A stretch of 64,000 nt of DNA from Cyprinodon diabolis (lineage: Eukaryota; Chordata; Actinopteri; Cyprinodontiformes; Cyprinodontidae), in NCBI GenBank assembly GCA_030533445.1, contig CM060062.1, positions 19,795,829 through 19,859,828 of the forward strand, read 5' to 3'. Shown one piece after another: positions 35,190 through 47,164 of the stretch (positions are counted from its first letter, which is position 1; every line of letters starts with the position of its first letter). The notes beneath the pieces were generated by a model that was not told the origin of the DNA, did no database searches, and saw nothing but the letters and a program-made list of their open reading frames with translations. The translations under genes were made by a program, and so were the position numbers.

Positions 35190-35480
35190 TTTTTTTTCTT
35201 AGCTTGTTGAGCTACTTTAATTTAGTTTTCCTGATACTGCTACCCCAAAAAAGATCACTGTAACATATCAATGGAAGATATGCAGCATCTTGTTGCAAAC
35301 ACTGAAGGACATTTGACTTTCATAGTACAAACTGCTCTACCCCTCCTTCTGGACTGCCTGTCCCATTGAGTCGGTTTTCCAGATGATCACCAAGGTAATC
35401 TACAGTAATCTCCCTTGTTATGTTCTCATTTAGCATCAGATCAGTTTTTAACACCATGTCACAAAGCGGTCCACCAACTC
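35190..35480 (-). pseudogene. LINE reverse-transcriptase C-terminal fragment
   Basis: The block shares TTGTTGAGCTACTTTAATTT, GCAGCATCTTGTTGCAAACA and neighbouring sequence with 47475-47600. There the minus strand encodes the C-terminal region of a CR1/L2-like reverse transcriptase. Here frames are badly broken. It may be the downstream part of the same minus-strand LINE seen at 37320-37500. Confidence 0.55.
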
Positions 35481-37319
35481 CTGGTTATCTGCTTTATTTC
35501 CGCAAATGATAGGAGTCTAGCTGATTTTTAATATATCAAATTGTTGCACCAAGCTCCTATTCCTCCACCCTTCTTGGGTTCAACAATGGGAGCTCTATCA
35601 TGGGTAGGTAAATACATTCAGACTGCTGTACCATATCCAGATAGCCTTTAGCCTTATGGACATCAGTGTGCAATAGGAACAAATGAATGAAACTGGACAA
35701 GGTGGGAGTACAGTAATCTGAAAAAGATCTACAAAAATTTAAGTTAGACAAATTTAGAGAATGGATGAAGCCCTCCATTATAGAACCCAAAACAAAAAAA
35801 AGTATGCACATCTGCATCTGTCACACGCAGTGTATGTAAAGAAAGAATGTGCTTTTGTTAAAATCCATGGGGTGGGCTGTGCCCATATGTCCTGTCACGC
35901 AAAAGATCGTGGGAAATGTTATAACTTCTTAGCATGAGATAGGAACATTGAAAGGCCCTTGTGTTAAATGAAGTATATATAAGAAGCAATCAGTTTTTTT
36001 GCCTATCTAATTCCTTACTGCCATCAATATTCAGATAGCACATCATGGCGAAGTGATGATCTATGGGAGCATGTAGTGCTCAAGTATTTCAGCTTTAGTT
36101 TAGGAGTCCTTACCAACTTGTTGTGCTTGGATTGAGCCTTAGTCTTGTACTGGAAGTTGGTGTACAGTGTGAATAGACTTGTGAAAGTACTATCATTTGT
36201 GGTGCTCCTGTGCTGCTGACTACCTGGGTAATATGGGACCATTTAGTATCACAAACTGTGGTCTCTTTGTTTGGTATTCTTTGATCCAGGGGATTGGTGA
36301 TGTCTGAAACTCAGCAAATGAGAATGAATGGTGTAAAATGCACTGGGTAAATAAACAAACATGATCATCTCAGTGATGTCTTGTCTAGCTTGACAGAACA
36401 TTCGTTGGAGCAGCCGTATAATGGCATATTTAACTCAAATTCCAAAGAGATAAGCTTGTCTGCTTGCTTAGGTGCGGCAAAAGAAATTCCTCTGCCAAGA
36501 TGCGAGATCCGAGAAACAGGTCTATAGTATGTGATGATCAGTAGCTGAGTTTATTTGTTATTGGAATGTAAAAATGAGCCAGTGTTACCTGTATATTGGC
36601 CAAATTGGCAGCTAAACACAGCATCTGGGTTTCTACATTGGTTTATTTTTGTTGCTTTGGGTGGATTTGTTTGGATTGTGGTTCTTTGGTTGGCCACATT
36701 TTGTTTTCATTTTTGTAAAAAGGTAAATTGATTTCATTTTACAACATTTTGTTTTGTTTAACTCTTCATAAAAGGGAAATTCATGGATTACAGGGTTAAA
36801 ATATTGTGAAATACTCACCTCTGCAGTTTCACCCTCCAAGCAGGTGTGTACAGGACTGCACCATTGGATAATTGAAGGGGGGAGGTTGATCTAATGTATG
36901 GTGTTTTCTATATTGAGTTTGAGTATTTGTTTGGGTTGAATTGAAATATTTGTTTACTGGCTTTATTGGTAAAAGTATTTCTTAATCAGCTGTTCGCTTA
37001 AAACAAATTTCCCTTTTCTTCTTGTTATCGTGAAGCTGAACATCCTTTTAAAAATGGTTTCTTCCAATTAAGTTCCTCCTTTATAAAATAAACATGTCTG
37101 CCATTGTTCTGTGGTTGTTGTGGTTTGGTTAATGTCCTGCACCAGAAAAAAAAAAAAAAAAAAAAAGTTTTGTTAACTGAAAACTCTTCAGAGCATGTAC
37201 TTTTCAACCAGTTTGGGTCCCACCTCCAAGACTGCTTGGCCTCCTGACAAGCGTGTGACACAGAAGAAGGCATGAGGCCATTCACAACTCTGGATCCATC
37301 TCCTGTGTCAGGCTAAAGT
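35481..37319. other. No recognised feature; A-run inside
   Basis: I see no supported gene. A run of about 20 A lies near 37145-37166. It may include unrecognised insertions splitting the flanking LINE pieces. Confidence 0.4.
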
Positions 37320-37500
37320 TGAAGAGGTGCTGTAGAATCTCACAGAGCTGCTCTGCACAGGCCTTCCTTATTCTGGGTGTGACAACATCTGGACAAGGTG
37401 TCTTATTCGTATCCAGTCTCTCTTGCTGCCTCTTTACTTGACTTCTAGAGACAGACAGGTAGAAGAGGGAGGCAAAGAAGCGGTATCATTTTGTGATTTG
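37320..37500 (-). pseudogene. LINE reverse-transcriptase N-terminal fragment
   Basis: The minus strand reads through several frames as KRQQERLDTNKTPCPDVVTP, then RKACAEQLCEILQHLFNFSL. This corresponds to the RT entry region of CR1/L2-type LINEs (KxLNxxKAxGPDGVxPRVL, then the CAxQL block). Stops interrupt it. No promoter or upstream endonuclease is visible. Confidence 0.65.
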
Positions 37501-39384
37501 GCTGAAAAAAAAAAAACAAAAACAAAAAAAACAATTAGAAGCAGGAGATTATATGGCAGAGGTGAAAGATGAAACCTTTGAGGACTAAGAGGGAAGCTTT
37601 GCTTCAAAGGATGGTGGGCTGTCTAATCATGTACAATTGAAGACAGTTTAAAGCTTTGATCAATAACGCTACTGTAAACTATAGTGAGGTTTTAGAAAAT
37701 GGAGTCGTTTTAGGATGAAAGAAGTCCAATGCAGGCATTGCTCATCATCTGATAGCTCTTGTCTCCCATGACCAGCTAATCTTTATTTGCATTGAATGAA
37801 AGTTAACTTTTTCCTACTTTAAACAGCATTTACACTTTAATTTCCCTATAATGTGATCTGGCCCAAATATGGAAGTTGTAAGTAGTACAGCTGCATCGAT
37901 TTAGTGGTGTTTTAAATATACATTATATATCTGATAGTAGCTGTTTGAAAAAGAAAAAAATGCATAAATATACACACAAAAAAGTGTCTTGTTACAATAA
38001 ATAAGAGATATTTGTGGCTACTGGAAAATTGATAATGTATTCCTAAATAATCAAATAATTCAAATAAAATTGTACTTAAAAAGTGTTTTAACTTCAAATG
38101 AATAAAAGCAATTTACTAAGTATGTTTTGACTTGAGCACAAACATACATTTATGTGTCTTTGTGTGTCAAATAAAAAGCACCTCACCTATAAGCATTGGA
38201 AACAGTGAAGCACAAAATGTTAGAATAAGTTAAAGACAATCTTCAGACTATGGACACACCTTAAAAGATGCCCCTATTTCCATCAGAAAAGAACATTGTA
38301 GCCTGCAAACATGACTTACCATCTTGATGATTCTCTCACCAGACACAATGTCATGCAAACATATTGCTTTGCCTGCTGCTGAGGTCACCTTAGCCCGGAC
38401 GAATGTCGGTGTGGCGTTGGGCTGTCTGCTTCTGTGATGCTATTTTCTCACTCTTGAATGTATTCCTTGAACCTTAAAATTTAAAATTTAGACCTAGATT
38501 ATTTATAAAGAACTGTAGGTGCATTTTCTAAATGCAGATCCTGGAAACCTGAGTTTGTATAAATATCAAATAAGTATTTAAAATCCATTCATTGTATCAT
38601 TGAGGCTTTTTTATGTTGTTCATATCTGATATTTTTTCAAATCTCAGTCATTCAGTGACACCAAACCAAGCTATCTGTCTTGTATTTTGTAAATCTTGCC
38701 CCTTTGTGTGTTTTCCAATATTTGCTCCAGATTAAATATTGATTTTTATACATTTCTGAACACAGTGAAAAATGCTCCCTTGAGCTCAGCTTCTGGAGAC
38801 AACTTATCATCTTTCTGATTCCTATCATTGGACACAAGAGGTGAGATTATGCATTTTATCTTCTTCCTACACCTTTTTAAAATTATTACTGTAAAGTATG
38901 CATGTTTTTCTTTTGTGGCCATGTAAGCAAATCAAGACACACAAAAAAAGAAAAAAAAAAAAAACTACCTTCTGGAAGTGTTCACCTCTCATTTACTTGT
39001 TATCTCGTCCAAACATTTGGGCACATTATCAACTTTAATAGTTAATTTGGAAGGCACAGAAGTTCTGTTTTATTCAAATATAAATGAGGTGAGATTATAT
39101 CTTAAATTGCTCAACTCTGATTAGATGTTTTGAAATGCAAATGAGAAAGATCTTAATGGGAGCTCCTAGTTTGTTGTGTTCTAAAATTAATCAAAAAGTT
39201 GTGTTTTTTGCTCGGCAAGTACAGTCAATTAAAAAAAAAATCTGTTACTTTTTTTTATTGAGCATTTAAACTATGTCATGTTTCTGCTCCTTTTATTAAG
39301 AAAACATTTGTGAAGTTCTCAGACTTAGAGAGCAGAATTTATGCATTTCTGTTATTAGAAAAAAAAAGCCCTTTTCACAGTCTG
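37501..39384. other. No recognised feature
   Basis: AT-rich spacer with simple A-rich runs near 37505-37535 and 38940-38962. Confidence 0.45.
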
Positions 39385-39700
39385 GAAAATGATACATTTC
39401 ACATCTGCAAACCATTCAAAGCTCAGCTGCTAGACTCCTTTCTAAATCTAGTAAACATTCCTATATCACCCCCATTTTATAATCTGAACACCAGCTCTCA
39501 ATTGATTTTGAAATTGAGTTTAGAGTTCTGGTTCTCACCAAGAAAGCTGATTATTTGTGTCGCTGTTTCTATGCCTTAATCCCAAAGCAGAAATCTACTG
39601 AATAATTCTTGTACCATCCTAAGCATGACCTGGCTTTTCAGTCTGAGGCTCTTGAACTGTGGAACACTTTGCCCTTGCAAATTTACTCTATTTACTTTGT
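39385..39700 (+). pseudogene. L2-like LINE reverse-transcriptase C-terminus
   Basis: Translation gives HICKPFKAQLLDSF in one frame. The adjacent frame gives LQTIQSSAARLLSKSSKHSY, matching the 'VQNAAARLL...HITPVLxxLHWLP' region after the RT of L2-type LINEs. Near 39630 the frame reads AFQSEALELWNTLP, matching the family's 'AFxxAAPxLWNSLP' end. Frameshifts are present. An A-rich tail follows at 39705-39728. Confidence 0.6.
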
Positions 39701-39897
39701 TAATGTTTTAAAAAATAAAAAAAATTGAATCATTTAGTTTTTCCATTTAGGGTCTACATATAGAGTATCAGGTAATTTTCTTTTTTGTTACTGTAAAATG
39801 ATTTCATGTTAAATCATTGCTGTTATATTTTTATTAATGTTATCATTATGATTATATTCTCCTGCTGTCGCCTCTACTCTAGTTTTTTGTGTCAGAT

Positions 39898-40790
39898 CTG
39901 AAAGCCCGTACCATGAAGCAGGATTACTCGCTTACCAAGGTATCTTCAGGCTTTATCTTGAATTTCCTGTACTATGAAGCTGGATTCATTCTTAGCAAGG
40001 TAAGTTAACAAGTTACCATGGAAAATTGCTCTGCGTGGCAAATCTGCTCTGGGTCAGGCTAGCTTTCAGGATTGATCTGAATCCTAGAAAACACTCCACT
40101 CAGCAGCCAATCAGCTATTTTGCAAGCAATGACATGCCCTTTCATTGAAGACCGATTGAATTCAAAGTACAAATTGCAGGAAGAGCGTTGAGACAGGAGC
40201 ACGTCTTCCATGACCGATCTGATCCTTTGAATCACAATCACTTATATGAAACGATACAGGATTTAATGGGCCGGGCTGCAATTTATATGCTAGATCCTGA
40301 AGCAGCCAGATCTGTCACAACTCAACATCAGGGTGATTTCACTCAGACAAACCATTTCTTGAATTAATATGATGCAATTTTGGCATCAGCTTCAAGATTT
40401 ATTGTAGCCCAAACATTATTGAAAAAAATGTCCAATTTAACAGATGAAATTATGCATTGTGTTTTATCTTTATCTGCTCCCAAATCCTCTTCACCCCCAA
40501 GGGTTTACATCTGGGAGATGAGTTTAATCGTCATACACACTATAAATATTCAGTACCCGAATTGCCACAACATTTGGCATCTCTTTGATGCAGCCACTGT
40601 GTTTGACTTTTCAGTGAGGTTTTTTTTTTTTCTTTTTTTGCACTCAGTGTTTGTCCCTCACAGGAGAAATATGGTGCTCTCGCTTCCGGGCTCAGGATTG
40701 TGATTGGTCTGCTACCTTGAACCAATCGCTTTATACAGGCAAGTACACAGATTCATTATTAGTCAAAGCTGGGTTGAGTTAGCGAGTTGA
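39898..40790. mobile_element. Decayed DNA element, PIF/Harbinger-like
   Basis: The left end AGCCCGTACCATGAAGC and the internal near-repeat GTACTATGAAGCTGGATT (62 bases on) match a widespread fish DNA element with 'cccgtaccacgaagc' ends. The right part near 40770-40790 has GGGTTGAGTTAGCGAGTTGA, the inverse of the CTCGCTTACC region. Between them are faint reading-frame traces (about 40260-40420) but no catalytic motif. Boundaries are approximate. Confidence 0.4.
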
Positions 40791-40929
40791 TTTTCCCCCT
40801 TATTGTTTTCACCTTATCTTGATCCTCCTAAGCTGTATCTACTGTTTGCTTTACCTGCCTCCCTTGCCCTTCATGCCTCTCTATAACTATTAGTATTAAC
40901 GCAGTTGGTTTTCATAAAACCTTTCTGTA

Positions 40930-41073
40930 GTCTGTTGTTTATTGCACCCTGTAAGAACTGACTTCTGTTTATTTCATCCAAGTTGTAAATTTTGTTTTAT
41001 TTGTTGTTTTCTTAAAATAACTTTATTTGCTTTCCTTAGTTCTGCATTTGAGACCTCCTACTACATCATGACA
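40930..41073 (+). repeat. 3' fragment of an LTR, ends ATCATGACA
   Basis: TTAAAATAACTTTATTTGC, TTCTGCATTTGAG and ACATCATGACA align with the last ~75 bases of the solo LTR ending at 16983. The 5' half is not recognisable. Confidence 0.45.
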
Positions 41074-41453
41074 TCCTCTTTGTGACTCTGAATGTGTTTT
41101 ATGTTGTGCAGCACTTTGTAAGTCTGTGTCTGCGATGAGTATTTTATAAATACAGTTACAGAGGAAGGAAATATTGGATTAAAAGTACTTTGTAATTTAC
41201 TCTGCAATGCCTCGCAAAGGTGTTAATAAACTTTTCAAATTTTTTTTTTGATAGACACACATTTCAGTGTTCTTTACTGGGATTTTTGCACACAGTTTAA
41301 TACATTTAGTAGCAAAAGGAAAAGTTTTTTTTTTATTTTTTTTTATTAATGATCAGGCTTTATTGTTCTTATTTCCCTGGAAATTATCATTCACTTCACA
41401 AAAAGTACACTGATCTCAGTATATGTATTGCTGATCTGTTAAGGCCTTGGAGG
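41074..41453. other. Possible LINE tail and Tc1-end traces, no gene
   Basis: GCAGCACTTTGTAAGTC with a following ATAAATACAG resembles a LINE 3' tail. GCCTCGCAAAGGTGTTAATA (about 41209) and TTCTTTACTGGGATTTTTG resemble the end of a Tc1 family. Both are too short to assign. Confidence 0.3.
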
Positions 41454-41455
41454 TA

Positions 41456-42703
41456 CACTATATTGCCAAAAGTATTTGCTCACCTGCCTTGACTCACATA
41501 TGAGCTTAAGTGACATCCCGTTCCTAATCCATAGGGTTCAATATGACGTCGGTCCACCCTTTGCAGCTAGAACAGCTTCAACTCTTCTGGGAAGGCTGTC
41601 CACAAGGTTTAGGAGTGTGTTTATGGGAATTTTTGACCATTCTTCCAGAAGCGCATTTGTGAGGTCGCACACTGATGTTGGACGAGAAGGCCTGGCTCTC
41701 AGTCTCCGCTCTAATTCATCCCAAAGGTGTTCTATCGGGTTGAGGTCAGGACTCTGTGCAGGCCAGTCAAGTTCATCCACACCAGACTCTGTCATCCATG
41801 TCTTTATGGACCTTGCTTTGTGCACTGGTGCACAGTCATGTTGGAAGAGGAAGGGGCCAGCTCCAAACTGTTCCCACAAAGTTGGGAGCATGGAATTGTC
41901 CAAAATGTCTTGGTATGCTGAAGCATTCAGAGTTCCTTTCACTGGAACTAAGGGGCCAAGCCCAGCTCCTGAAAAACAACCCCACACCATAATCCCCCCT
42001 CCACCAAACTTTACACTTGGCACAATGCAGTCAGACAAGTACCGTTCTCCTGGCAACCGCCAAACCCAGACCCGTCCATCAGATTGCCAGATGGAGAAGC
42101 GCGATTCGTCACTCCAGAGAACGCGTCTCCACTGCTCTAGAGTCCAGTGGCGGCGTGCTTTACACCACCGCATCCGACGCTTTGCATTGCACTTGGTTAT
42201 GTATGGCTTGGATGCAGCTGCTCGACCATGGAAACCCATTCCATGAAGCTCTCTGCGCACTGTTCTTGAGCTAATCTGAAGGCCACATGAAGTTTGGAGG
42301 TCTGTAGTGATTGACTCTGCAGAAAGTTGGCGACCTCTTCGCACTATGCGCTTCAGCATCCGCTGACCCCGCTCCGTCAGTTTACGTGGCCTACCACTTC
42401 GTGGCTGAGTTGCTGTCGTTCCCAAACACTTCCATTTTCTTATAATACAGCTGACAGTTGACTGTGGAATATTTAGGAGCGAGGAAATTTCACGACTGGA
42501 TTTGTTGCACAGGTGGCATCCTATCACAGTTCCACGCTGGAATTCACTGAGCTCCTGAGAGCGACCCATTCTTTCACAAATGTTTGTAAAAACAGTCTGC
42601 ATGCCTAGGTGCTTGAATTTATACACCTGTGGCCATGGAAGTGATTGGAACACCTGATTCCAATAATTTGGATGGGTGAGCAAATACTTTTGGCAATATA
42701 GTG
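41456..42703 (-). mobile_element. Full-length Tc1-like transposon, second family (1248 bp)
   Basis: CACTATATTGCCAAAAGTAT plus TTGCTCACC forms a 29-base perfect terminal inverted repeat (41456-41484 and 42675-42703). TA flanks it at 41454-41455 and 42704-42705. Its single gene, on the minus strand, is open. The terminal repeats are short compared with the ~200-base repeats of the element at 18353, so it is a distinct family. Confidence 0.95.
41538..42569 (-). CDS. Tc1-family transposase, DD34E, intact (343 aa)
   Basis: This transposase acts on the 29-bp ends around it. The start chosen is the ATG at 42569 ([13 protein letters not shown]). A longer frame from 42683 begins close to the terminal repeat and adds 38 unconserved residues. 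The first helix-turn-helix spans ~10-45 ([16 protein letters not shown]), with a GRPRKL AT-hook-like linker at 59-64. The second helix-turn-helix is ~85-110 ([25 protein letters not shown]). Catalytic residues are D154 (LWSDESRF), D245 ([10 protein letters not shown]) and E280 (NPIEHLWDE), with 34 residues between the last two. A glycine-rich [16 protein letters not shown] lies at 188-203. The C-terminus [19 protein letters not shown] is complete. There is no frameshift or internal stop. Confidence 0.95.
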   Translation of the reverse strand: MGRSQELSEFQRGTVIGCHLCNKSSREISSLLNIPQSTVSCIIRKWKCLGTTATQPRSGRPRKLTERGQRMLKRIVRRGRQLSAESITTDLQTSCGLQISSRTVRRELHGMGFHGRAAASKPYITKCNAKRRMRWCKARRHWTLEQWRRVLWSDESRFSIWQSDGRVWVWRLPGERYLSDCIVPSVKFGGGGIMVWGCFSGAGLGPLVPVKGTLNASAYQDILDNSMLPTLWEQFGAGPFLFQHDCAPVHKARSIKTWMTESGVDELDWPAQSPDLNPIEHLWDELERRLRARPSRPTSVCDLTNALLEEWSKIPINTLLNLVDSLPRRVEAVLAAKGGPTSY

Positions 42704-42705
42704 TA

Positions 42706-43163
42706 TGTTATGGAACAGCAGTGAACAAAGGACCTAATAAAGAACAAGGAACACGTCGAAAGTATAGAGGTAAAGTTATGGAGAGGTTTATTCAAATAAA
42801 ACAAAAAGCTTTCAATCTCTGGCAGAGAACTGTCTAATGGAAAATAGAAAGGGTGCAAAAGCAACCCTACCAAAATATGACTGTTCACCTAACTTGAAAT
42901 GACTTGGGAAAAAAATTGTTAGTGAAAGAAGTAGCTGAAAGATCTGCAAAGATCCACAGATCAGGTGGGATAATCTGTTGACATGATCAGTTTTAATGGA
43001 GATCAGCCAATACTGTTTTCTATAAGGACTACTGTATGCCGATATCGATTTTATAATCAGGCATCTAATTTCTTTGGGCCAATTCTTTGGACCAATTTGT
43101 ATTTCTTTCTTTCTTTCTACATTGACATGACATGATTTTAACAAATGTTACGCATCAGCTTAT

Positions 43164-43165
<2 letters not shown>
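42706..43165. other. No recognised feature
   Basis: Nothing supported. Confidence 0.5.

Positions 43166-43220
<55 letters not shown>
43166..43220. repeat. (AC)n microsatellite
   Basis: About 27 AC units, uninterrupted. Confidence 0.95.
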
Positions 43221-43224
<4 letters not shown>

Positions 43225-44884
43225 AAGCTATAATCAGCTAAAAATATAAATCAGCCAATCTATAAGTCAGCCGCTAATTTTTTGTCAACAAATCTAATCT
43301 GGTTTTTAACATTCTTTCTGGTACTTTAAAAAGAAGAAAAAAACATCACATTGTTTTCTATGTCTCTTCATGCTTTATAAGCAAACCTAAATAGATAAAC
43401 GCAATAGGGCTGAAATAATTCATCAAATTAATTATGATTATAATCAATTATTGGTCAATGTACTCATTAGTCAAATGATCCTTGAAGTATATGGGGTATA
43501 CAGACCCTAAACAATAATACATATTAAAAGAAAAACAATCTCATCGCAAAGCCAAACTGTAAAACTTATATAAACATTTTGCATTTATCTAAGTCTTTTT
43601 CTTAGAAATTAAATATTCCAATATCGATAATGATTTCCCCTGTTTTTATTTAAATGTTGTAAATGATATCTAACATGTATTTACATATGTTGAAAGTTGT
43701 TGTTTTTTTTTCCAATAACAAGGATGTGTAAAATTTCATAAGAATTAGATTTTATTTATCCTCAACCAGCAAAATTTTTTTGTTTTTTTTGTTTTTTAAC
43801 TGTGTGGACTAGCATAAAACATCTGATACACTGTATTACATAAAACACACATATACCATTAGCAAACATCTGTCTTGGGAGGCAGGTATGCATGCACACT
43901 CATAAGCTGCCAAATAAAATAATCAGTTGTTGGTTAATAAGAAATTCTTTTGTATGCTTTGTGTTTCCAAAATTGGAAGAAAACAAAACACTACTATCAT
44001 TAATTTCGATTTCTAGTTACAGTAGTTGCCATTCAAACTTTCCCCACTTACCTTGATGGACCCTTGGATGGTCCTTGGGTGGCCCTTGACTAGTGCCCTA
44101 CAATTCCCTTTTAAACATTAATCTTTGTACTAACATATTCTTTCTCTCGTGATTTGTGAACATTATAATCTAATGAGAAGCATTTTCTCCTGGTCAGACC
44201 CTGGAATTCAGTGAAAGGGTGGGGTCAGAGTAAAAAAATATGCACGCCCAGAAGAAGGCCAGTGGCTGGAAGTTGGAGGGGATTTTGCTGGGAGCTGCAT
44301 GGAAGTGGGCTGCAATTCAGCTGTGTTTCGACTGGGATGGGCCATTTTTAATGGCTGCTATTGTAGGTAATGTAGGAAATCAGAAACATTAAATGTAGAG
44401 GGCCTCATTTTGAAGGGTGGCTGCTGTCAAGAGCCCCTGCATCCTAGGAGGAAGGAAAATTATGTGCATTGAGTCTCAAAAAAAAAACACGGCATGATAA
44501 GTTCAATTAAAAATTACAGTTTAAGCAATTTATATACAGATTAAGCCGTTTTTTAGGCTGCATGTTGCCGTCAGACCTATTTTCTCAACCACAGCTGTGA
44601 CAGGTTCTGAATTAGGGCTTTGTAATAAGCAGCTGTGATTCTCTCTTCCTGGTTGAGCATAGCGCAGCTGAGTCTTTTTGTGGATTGCAGTAAAAAAATC
44701 AAACCTGGTGAATTTCAACCCTGTGTAAGAAGGCACAGTGCTTAAATAAAATTGGTCTGCATGTTGGATGTTACATGTGGAGGAAAACAAACACTATTAC
44801 TGTACATGCTGACAGCTTTATTCTCAATGGTTGCTGGTATTTAGTATGGAAATACAAGTTTCTCTGAGTTTGTTGGAAGATAAA
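43221..44884. other. No recognised feature
   Basis: AT-rich spacer; nothing supported. Confidence 0.45.
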
Positions 44885-45340
44885 TGGATCTAATTACAGG
44901 GCGATCCTAAAAAAGATTCTTAGAGGGTGGAGAGAGAGCTGACTCTTGGTTAGGTCTAAACCTTCCAGAATGACGATGACTCAAAACATACAGCCAAAGC
45001 TGCAGTTGTTTAGCTTAGATCGAATCCATGTATTAAAACAGCCCAGTCATGTCCAGGCATATATTAAAGTATTCAGAGCAAAGCTCCAAACAAATATTCA
45101 CACATGATTTATATCTATCTGATTAAGCTTAAGCTACAAATACAAGTAGAATGTCCAAGTCTCTAGAAGTCCAGCACAAAAGCTGTAACTGCATCTAAAG
45201 GTTGTTTAAAGTGTCCAACTGGTTTAATTTAGAGGAGCTGAGTACAAATGCACAGCTTACTTTTCATAGATTTTCAAAGCAGTGTATCTTTTACCTTTCA
45301 CTTTACAGTTGTGCACTACTCATTGTTGATTTGTCACACG
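44885..45340 (+). pseudogene. Decayed Tc1-like 3' half
   Basis: TGGATCTAATTACAGGGCGA, ATGACGATGACTCAAAACAT (second-Asp region, now broken), ACAGCCAAAGCTGCAGTTG and CAGCCCAGTCATGTCCAGGC keep the order found in one fish Tc1 family. The downstream non-coding end follows at 45237-45335 (GAGCTGAGTACAAATGCACA). The Glu motif is not recoverable and the frames are broken. It is the same family as 13440-13640. Confidence 0.6.
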
Positions 45341-46450
45341 AAATACTAAAGGAGAGCCTAGAGATTGGTGGTTGTAAAAGGACAAAAAGTAAACAAGTTT
45401 TGCAAGGAAATGTCGGATCTCTCTTTCTACATAACGCATATAGCAACCTGCTGTTATTGTTTTTCAGATCAATTTACAGTAACACAGGAGTTTTCAGCAC
45501 TGGAGAAAAAAAGTTGTTCTTTTGTCATAACAAAAAAAGAAATATTATTTTACTTGTAACAATGGAACTTGTAAAAACACTCAGTCCAACGTTATTTCTT
45601 CAAAGCAATTTGGACATGTATTAAATACAAATTCCTAACTAAAAGGGAAGCTCTTTCGGCTATTTTAAATATTTTATATTTCCATAAATACTAATTTTTC
45701 CTTTTTTTGGATTACCACTTTGTGTTAATAAGAGACATGTCTTGAATCAAAAATGTATTTGATTATTTGAAAAAGGATGTTTTTCTTGTGAAAAACTATA
45801 GTTAGTTATTCCTTGCTGAGTTTATTTCAGTATGATCATCCAAAGCGCATTAAAATCTCCCACTATGTGGCAGTAGATAATTACAAGGGATTTACAGGAA
45901 CCCCTCACCTTGAAATATGTTAAGCCTCATCAGGGTCAAATGGCAGCTATCTGTGCTGAAGTTGATCACAGTGAAAATTGACACATAGCCACCAGAGATC
46001 CACAGCTGAATTTCTAATCACAGATGTCACAAGCACTAGGATGATGCACCTTTATCCTTTATGATTAAGTCAGGTAATGATCTCTAGAGAACGTCCATGA
46101 GTGCATCACATGCGTGATGGTTTACTTGTTCTTTTATCTCTCCATCCAACAGTCAGGGAATAACATTTAATCTTCTGCAGATGCTGGTTGTGGCTGAGAA
46201 ATCAATGCATCCAAGCAGGGAGAAGTGGGACTCAGTTTTGGATAACTCGGAGTGTCTTAGTGTGCATTATTTATGAGACAAGAGAGATGGTGTCACAACT
46301 GCTACCTCTGCAATTGTGTACCTCAGACAAAGAGTTTGAAAGCCCGGACCAAATAACTATGATTCCTGTTGCTTATATTTCTGTTGCTTGCTTAGTCAGT
46401 TTGAGGTCACAAAAACACAGCCTATTAAGTTTAAGTATGTGAAATTTTTA
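45341..46450. other. No recognised feature
   Basis: AT-rich. Nothing supported; the 140-codon frame at 45202-45624 overlaps the Tc1 remnant and has no domain. Confidence 0.45.
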
Positions 46451-46677
46451 GGGGATTGTTGGCCTAGTGGTTAGAGCAGTGCGCTTGTACTCTGAGAAGG
46501 TTGCAATTACCCAGTTCGATTCCCACTGCCTCCACTCTCTGAGCAAGACCCTTAACCCCTGATTGCTCCCCGGGTTCTGTACAATGGCAGCCCACTGCTC
46601 CCCAAGGGGATGGGTTAAATGCAGAGGTAAATTTCTCCAGTGTGAGATCAATAAAGTTCAATTATTTATTTATTATT
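46451..46677 (+). repeat. tRNA-derived SINE, copy 2
   Basis: The A-box region TTGGCCTAGTGGTTAGAGC and B-box region CAGTTCGATTCCC are better preserved than in copy 1 at 24994. The body (CTTAACCCCTGATTGCTCCCC-type, GGGATGGGTTAAATGCAG) and tail (TGTGAGATCAATAAAGTT plus TTATT repeats) align with copy 1. The 'gtggcagcccactg' stretch is typical of teleost SINEs. Confidence 0.85.
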
Positions 46678-47164
46678 AAAACTAGGGTTCTGGTGTATGT
46701 AGTTGTCATGTAGGATTTTCCTTGTTTCATGAGGTAACATTCATACAAACAGTAAACTGAATGCAATAAGTTGACAAATGCCGGTTTCTATCCAATGAAA
46801 AACAGAAAAAGAATGAAGAAAGATTACAAAACAAAGCAGAAATTATTGAATATATCGATAGAAAAAGGTTGTCATACAAATTTAAACAAATCTGGACTGC
46901 AGTTTGAACAGAATCTGCATAAATCAAAAGAGTTATAAAAAAACTAGATGCACAAAGAATACAAGACTCCAAATAGTGATAGCTTTGTATCTGCTGACAG
47001 CATTATATCTCCTGGATGATATCATATTTACTTATTAGGCACAGATGCTTTGCCTGTAGAGATCTGATAGATACATTTAAAGCAAATTTCAGACTGACTT
47101 CATTTGTATCACAACAGACCTTTGTAACTCAGTGTCAAACAACTGCTGATTTTTTTTAAATCCA
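46678..47164. other. No recognised feature
   Basis: AT-rich spacer. Confidence 0.45.

Noticed and set aside
41476..42246. 256-codon plus-strand frame
   Set aside because: It is antisense to the intact Tc1 transposase on the minus strand, and Tc1 motifs are found only on that strand.
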